A stretch of DNA of 18,450 nt from Candidatus Eiseniibacteriota bacterium (GTDB lineage: Bacteria; Joyebacterota; Joyebacteria; Joyebacterales; Joyebacteraceae): NCBI GenBank assembly GCA_030609605.1, contig JAUWBY010000013.1, positions 1 through 18,450 of the forward strand, written 5' to 3'. Under the pieces are notes generated by a model, which was not told the DNA's origin, searched no databases, and worked only from the letters and a program-made list of their open reading frames with translations. The position numbers and the translations under genes are program-made. The stretch's first letter is position 1, and each line of letters begins with the position of its first letter. Of this stretch, positions 15,873 through 18,450 are shown one piece after another.

Positions 15873-18376
15873 TATTCTTCCGCATCAGGTACGTCACGGC
15901 TCTTGACATACCTATCCAGCCACTCCTCGGTCTCCCACAGGAGATGGAGAAGCGACTCGCGCGCGCGGTAGCTGTGACTCTCGTGAGGAAACATCACAAG
16001 CCGAACGGTCCCGCCCAAACCCTTGATCGCGCTGTAGAAGCGCTCGCTCTGCATCGGGAAGGTGCCTGAGTTGTTGTCGGCCTCTCCGTGCACCATGAGA
16101 AGCGGTTCATTCACCTTGTCGGCGTGCATGAACGGCGACATCTCGAAGTAAACCTCGGGGGCCTCCCAGAGCGTGCGATCCTCCGACTGGAATCCGAACG
16201 GAGTCAGAGTTCGGTTGTAGGCGCCCGTCCGGGCCAACCCCGCAGCGAAGAGATCCGAGTGCGCCAGCAGATTCGCGGTCATGAACGCACCGTACGAGTG
16301 ACCGCCTATCGCGATCCTGTCACGATCAGCGACACCCCGCCTGACGACCTCGTCAACTGCAGCCGCAGCACTCGACACAAGCTGCGAGACGTACGTGTCG
16401 TTCGGATCCTCATCGCCCTCACCAACGATCGCCATTGCAGGACCATCGAGAACCGAGTAGCCCTGCGTCAGCCAGAGAAGCGGCGACCACCATCCTACCC
16501 TGTTGAACCGGTACGGCGAGTCATCTATCTGACCAGCCGCATCTGCGCTCTTGAACTCACGCGGGTAGGCCCACATGACCATCGGAAGGGGACTCTCTGT
16601 GTCGGGATCGTAGTCCGCGGGAAGGTAGAGGGTGCCCGAAAGCTTAAGACCATCCTCGCGCTCGTATGTGATGAGTTCCTTCTCGATCCCAAGAAGCTGA
16701 GGCGTCGGATGTGGAAACATGGTGATTTGCGTTAGCTCACCTGTCTCAAGATCCCTCAGGAAGTAGTTGGGAACCTCATCCACCGACTCGCGCCGCGTGA
16801 GAATGCGCCGGACACCGTCGAGCAAGGCGACAGGGCGTTCGTAGTACGGCGCCTCTGAGCGGAAGACTCGTGTGCTCTCCCCTGTGTTGAGATCGAATGC
16901 ATCCAGGAACGGACGGTCTCCCTCCGGCGATGCTCCATCACCGATGAGATAGATGTCCAGACCATCCCCCACCGTCAATAGGACATTGCGCCCCATCTCA
17001 TTGATCGTCATGACGGGCTTGCCGGGATCGTTGTAGCGGTCTTCCCACGAGCGGTCTACTAGTAGGCTTGGTTCGGTCTTGGGTGCGTCCGGATGTACTC
17101 GCCAGGCCCGGACGGTTCTCGTCTCCCACCACCACTCCGTAGCGACCGCAAGATCTCCGGTCTTCCATAAGACATCGTCGAAGCGAAGCTTGAGCGTCAT
17201 CAGGATCTCGGGAACGCCGGTGAACGGCTCATCAAGAAGGAAGATCCTGTCGCGCTCATCCGCCTCTGCTGCAGCATCCCCTCCATCGAGCGCCTCTACC
17301 CAGGAGAGCATCGCACCGGTATCGGACCGCCACTGGACGCTCCTCGGACCTGCGTAGGTACTTCCTCTGGCAATGGGAATCTCGTCGCGCAGCGGCTGGT
17401 CGGCCACTTCGTGGATAACCCTCCCATTCATGTCCAGAACTTCGATGCGCATCGGGAAACGACCCGCCGGAACGATGTACGAGTACGGCCGGTGCAACGT
17501 ATGAACGAGGATGTACTTCCCATCAGGGGACGGATCGAAATCCCACACGATCCTGGGCTGCCCGATGGGCGTAACCTCTCCCTTGAGCGTCACCCTGACG
17601 ATCTGAGATGTGAGATAGTATTCGAAGAGCTCTTCGTCATGCTCGTTCTTCAGGAGATCGGCATACGTGCGAGCCGGGGCCTTCCGACCGATGCTCTCTT
17701 GGATGATCGGTCCGCCCGGGACACGTGGTGGAACCGGCTCCGCCCCGCGATCCTTAGGGACTGAGAGCAGGACGATCGTCCTGCTGTCTGCGAGCCAGCA
17801 GGGACCGCACTCTGATGTCAGGCTCACGACAGGACCCGTCAATCGGACGGCACTTGCGGACTCCATATCAGTGGTCCAGAGCTCGACTCCGTCAGCAGTC
17901 GTATTGGTGAACAGAAAGCGCTCCCCATCCGGCGACCACCTCAGGTACTGGATCCTCGGGTTTTCGGGCAGACCGGAAACCTGTCGTTCGCTGAGATCGT
18001 CCATACGGACTATGGCAATCCCGTTCGCTGTCCACGCCCTGCTGGGCGCGTTGATCTGGGGCTTGATGCGAAGGCCAGCCAGCTTGACCTCTCTTTCAGC
18101 AAGCTCAACGATCGATGGATAGTTGGGGCGCCCCATGAGAACGAGCCACTCGTGATCCGGCGAGACCCTGACCCAGGGTGTCTTCGGCGCATCGACGATA
18201 TCTACGAGGGTCTGTGAGGGAAGCCGGTAAATGCCTGCCGTAGACGGCAGGTTGCCCGTCGTACTCGGCAGGTTGCCCGCCGTACTCGGCAGGTTGCCCG
18301 CCGTGGCGCGGGCTGCGCCGGCAAGAAGAAGCAGCAGAGCAATGACGGCCACTGACCCGAATGGCTTCGTTCGCAT
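15872..18376 (-). CDS. Secreted S9D prolyl-oligopeptidase-family serine peptidase (glutamyl endopeptidase-like)
   Basis: This 834-aa exported peptidase has residues 1-24 as a signal peptide (AVIALLLLLAGAARA). Four copies of a GNLPSTA-like heptapeptide (the last diverged) follow, then a beta-propeller with WSPDG-type repeats and a C-terminal alpha/beta hydrolase domain. The triad is Ser694 in GGHSYGAF, Asp767 in HGEADNN and His801 in PHESHSY. The stretch RTGAYNRTLTPFGFQSEDRTLWEA, close to that in chloroplast glutamyl endopeptidase, places it in subfamily S9D, which cleaves after Glu. The ATG at 18376 follows GGGAG at a 9-base spacing; the frame is open further upstream from a TTG at 18418 but lacks a signal peptide there. 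It probably works in the periplasm or outside, processing peptides. It is a single-gene unit. Confidence 0.92.
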   Translation of the reverse strand: MRTKPFGSVAVIALLLLLAGAARATAGNLPSTAGNLPSTTGNLPSTAGIYRLPSQTLVDIVDAPKTPWVRVSPDHEWLVLMGRPNYPSIVELAEREVKLAGLRIKPQINAPSRAWTANGIAIVRMDDLSERQVSGLPENPRIQYLRWSPDGERFLFTNTTADGVELWTTDMESASAVRLTGPVVSLTSECGPCWLADSRTIVLLSVPKDRGAEPVPPRVPGGPIIQESIGRKAPARTYADLLKNEHDEELFEYYLTSQIVRVTLKGEVTPIGQPRIVWDFDPSPDGKYILVHTLHRPYSYIVPAGRFPMRIEVLDMNGRVIHEVADQPLRDEIPIARGSTYAGPRSVQWRSDTGAMLSWVEALDGGDAAAEADERDRIFLLDEPFTGVPEILMTLKLRFDDVLWKTGDLAVATEWWWETRTVRAWRVHPDAPKTEPSLLVDRSWEDRYNDPGKPVMTINEMGRNVLLTVGDGLDIYLIGDGASPEGDRPFLDAFDLNTGESTRVFRSEAPYYERPVALLDGVRRILTRRESVDEVPNYFLRDLETGELTQITMFPHPTPQLLGIEKELITYEREDGLKLSGTLYLPADYDPDTESPLPMVMWAYPREFKSADAAGQIDDSPYRFNRVGWWSPLLWLTQGYSVLDGPAMAIVGEGDEDPNDTYVSQLVSSAAAAVDEVVRRGVADRDRIAIGGHSYGAFMTANLLAHSDLFAAGLARTGAYNRTLTPFGFQSEDRTLWEAPEVYFEMSPFMHADKVNEPLLMVHGEADNNSGTFPMQSERFYSAIKGLGGTVRLVMFPHESHSYRARESLLHLLWETEEWLDRYVKSRDVPDAEE
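18245..18307. repeat. Three tandem 21-bp repeats coding GNLPSTA/TTG heptapeptides
   Basis: Three 21-base units start at 18245, 18266 and 18287. The first two differ at one base and the third diverges in its last two bases. They encode the heptapeptides just after the signal peptide of the S9 protease; a fourth, diverged copy (GIYRLPS) lies on the 18224-18244 side. Near identity suggests recent slippage or expansion. Confidence 0.85.
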
Positions 18377-18402
18377 GAATCCGTCTCCCGTTGTCTTTGC
18401 AT

Positions 18403-18420
18403 GCTTGGGCAGCCCCAAGC
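18403..18420. repeat. Inverted repeat in the S9 protease upstream region
   Basis: GCTTGGG (18403-18409) and CCCAAGC (18414-18420) form a perfect 7-bp stem with a 4-base loop, 27 bases before the protease ATG. It may be an operator or a leader hairpin. No clear -35/-10 was seen in the 74 bases available. Confidence 0.35.
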
Positions 18421-18450
18421 TCCAGTCTAGCGAATGATGGTCACCCGACC

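Noticed and set aside
18245..18307. CRISPR-like repeat array
   Set aside because: The units are directly adjacent with no spacers, are 21 bp, and encode an in-frame heptapeptide within the S9 protease.

Overview
The window looks like chromosomal DNA from an uncultured, GC-rich bacterium, probably one of the FCB-related candidate phyla (Eisenbacteria, Krumholzibacteriota, Latescibacterota or Fermentibacteria). This is an inference from gene content: a giant secreted C25 (gingipain-type) protease with an FG-GAP/VCBS propeller and a C-terminal FlgD-like sorting domain bearing the NFPNPFNP motif, an actinobacterial-type lysine 6-aminotransferase, a bacterial eIF-2B-like protein, and a set of unrecognised membrane proteins. 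There are no mobile elements, CRISPR arrays, rRNA or tRNA genes. Four of the genes appear to start with TTG, each with a good Shine-Dalgarno (SD) sequence.

Layout. Positions 1-563 are a non-coding region between divergent genes. A minus-strand gene seems to start at 19 and run off the left edge; its leader folds into a three-way-junction-like RNA whose closing stem covers part of the SD. Further strong hairpins lie at 121-224. Then come the C25 protease (564-5297, +) and a strong GC-rich hairpin (5364-5396) separating it from a convergent ABC-F ATPase (5468-7474, -). From a short divergent promoter region the plus strand carries an eIF-2B-like gene (7605-8525), lat (8793-10154, after a 267-nt folded leader), and a tightly packed four-gene membrane module (10155-13566). 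Convergent to these, on the minus strand, are a Cys-rich DUF3795 protein, a DUF374 acyltransferase and a GNAT acetyltransferase (15727 to 13589). Upstream of them is a secreted S9D glutamyl-endopeptidase-like serine protease (18376-15872) that ends in its own likely terminator.

How the genes may work together. The two large exported peptidases fit a protein-degrading lifestyle, and LAT would feed lysine nitrogen and carbon into alpha-aminoadipate metabolism. The most novel part is the membrane module. It alternates a membrane-anchored soluble-domain protein (10155), a six-helix protein (11371), a second anchored soluble-domain protein (12080) and another six-helix protein (12931). The two soluble domains follow the same order of predicted strands and helices, with matching Gly-Tyr and Gly-Thr motifs, which suggests paired paralogues in one uncharacterised membrane complex. 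Its function cannot be read from the sequence.
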